This document shows positions 6,731-6,948 of a DNA stretch of 6,948 nt, piece after piece; the stretch's first letter is position 1; every line of letters begins with the position of its first letter. The DNA is from an uncultured Prevotella sp. (GTDB lineage: Bacteria; Bacteroidota; Bacteroidia; Bacteroidales; Bacteroidaceae): the NCBI GenBank assembly GCA_900546605.1, contig URDV01000120.1, positions 1-6,948 on the forward strand. The letters run 5' to 3'. The notes below the pieces were generated by a model. The model worked only from the letters and a program-made list of their open reading frames with translations. It was not told the DNA's origin and ran no database searches. The translations under genes and the position numbers were made by a program.

Positions 6731-6857
6731 AGTACTATACTCAAGTGCCAATGAGTACTATACTCAAGTGCCAATGAGTACTATACTCAAGTGCCAATGA
6801 GTACTATGCTCAAGTGCCAATGAGTACTATGCTCAAGTGCCAATGAGTACTATGCTC
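6731..6857. repeat. 23-bp tandem repeat, 5.5 copies
   Basis: Units start at 6731, 6754, 6777, 6800, 6823 and 6846; the last is cut after 12 bases. Each unit reads AGTACTAT, then A or G, then CTCAAGTGCCAATG. Units are identical except at the ninth base, which is A in the first three and G in the last three. Units directly abut with no spacers, so this is not a CRISPR array. Because 23 is not a multiple of three and stops occur in the units, the array is not coding. Each A-type unit contains the inverted repeat GAGTA-CTA-TACTC. It resembles a VNTR locus formed by slipped-strand or recombinational expansion; an iteron-like binding array is an alternative. Confidence 0.97.
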
Positions 6858-6892
6858 TCTTTTCATAGGTATTAAACTCATCAGTTATGGAG

Positions 6893-6905
6893 TATGTCAG
6901 ACATA
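6893..6905. repeat. Small inverted repeat TATGT-CAG-ACATA
   Basis: A perfect 5-bp inverted repeat with a 3-nt centre lies five bases before the possible intron 5' end at 6910. It could form part of the target site or be chance; nothing else supports a function. Confidence 0.3.
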
Positions 6906-6909
6906 GCAA

Positions 6910-6948
6910 GTGCGGCCTGAATCATCGTGCAAGGCGAATGCAATCAAG
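6910..6948 (+). mobile_element. Possible 5' end of a group II intron, cut by window edge
   Basis: GTGCGGC at 6910-6916 fits the GUGYGNC 5' consensus of bacterial group II introns. It follows non-coding DNA and is itself followed by G/A-rich sequence (CGTGCAAGGCGAATGC) plausible for the start of domain I. Only 39 bases are available, no reverse transcriptase can be seen, and a seven-base degenerate match occurs by chance fairly often. The orientation is opposite to the intron remnant at 6438-6540, so they would not be two ends of one element. Confidence 0.3.

Noticed and set aside
6731..6857. CRISPR array
   Set aside because: The 23-bp units touch each other with no spacers, and no cas genes are nearby.
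6887..6948. ORF start on + strand (MEYVRHSKCG...) open to the window end
   Set aside because: Only 20 codons, no promoter or ribosome site, and it overlaps the small inverted repeat and possible intron 5' end; not supportable as a gene.

Overview
The window looks like a chromosomal segment from a member of the Bacteroidales, most likely a Prevotella- or Bacteroides-type organism. This rests on the DUF5118/DUF5117/DUF4953-type secreted zinc metalloprotease (a family typical of Bacteroidota), the near absence of Shine-Dalgarno sequences with A-rich leaders instead, one match to the Bacteroidota -7 promoter element (TAnnTTTG), and moderate AT-richness. The genus is inference; no rRNA or marker gene is present to settle it.

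Layout: five protein genes, all on the + strand, fill positions 2-6418. They are (i) the C-terminal two thirds of a mannose-1-phosphate guanylyltransferase, cut by the left window edge; (ii) mutY, the A/G-specific adenine glycosylase; (iii) an RlmD/RumA-type 23S rRNA uracil-C5 methyltransferase; (iv) a 233-residue, mostly helical protein that I do not recognise; and (v) a 781-residue exported metzincin-like metalloprotease. Genes i and ii lie 33 nt apart. Gene iii follows a 79-nt gap. Genes iv and v are only 11 nt apart and are probably cotranscribed. The first three are housekeeping or surface-sugar functions with no obvious shared pathway, so the order reads as ordinary chromosomal neighbourhood rather than one dedicated system.

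The last 530 bases (6419-6948) hold no convincing gene and are the most unusual part. Just after the metalloprotease there is a long hairpin that can act as a terminator. It is fused to what reads, on the minus strand, as the 3' end of a group II intron (domain V-like hairpin with its two-nucleotide bulge, then a domain VI-like end with CCTACTCTAT), without any reverse transcriptase ORF. After an AT-rich spacer with small inverted repeats comes a 23-bp tandem repeat (5.5 copies) with a clean switch in one base half way along. The last 39 bases begin with GTGCGGC, which fits the 5' consensus of a group II intron on the + strand, but the window ends before this can be tested.

I do not see a new defence or biosynthetic system. 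The best candidates for follow-up are the intron debris with its altered catalytic triad, the tandem repeat, and the uncharacterised protein paired with the metalloprotease.
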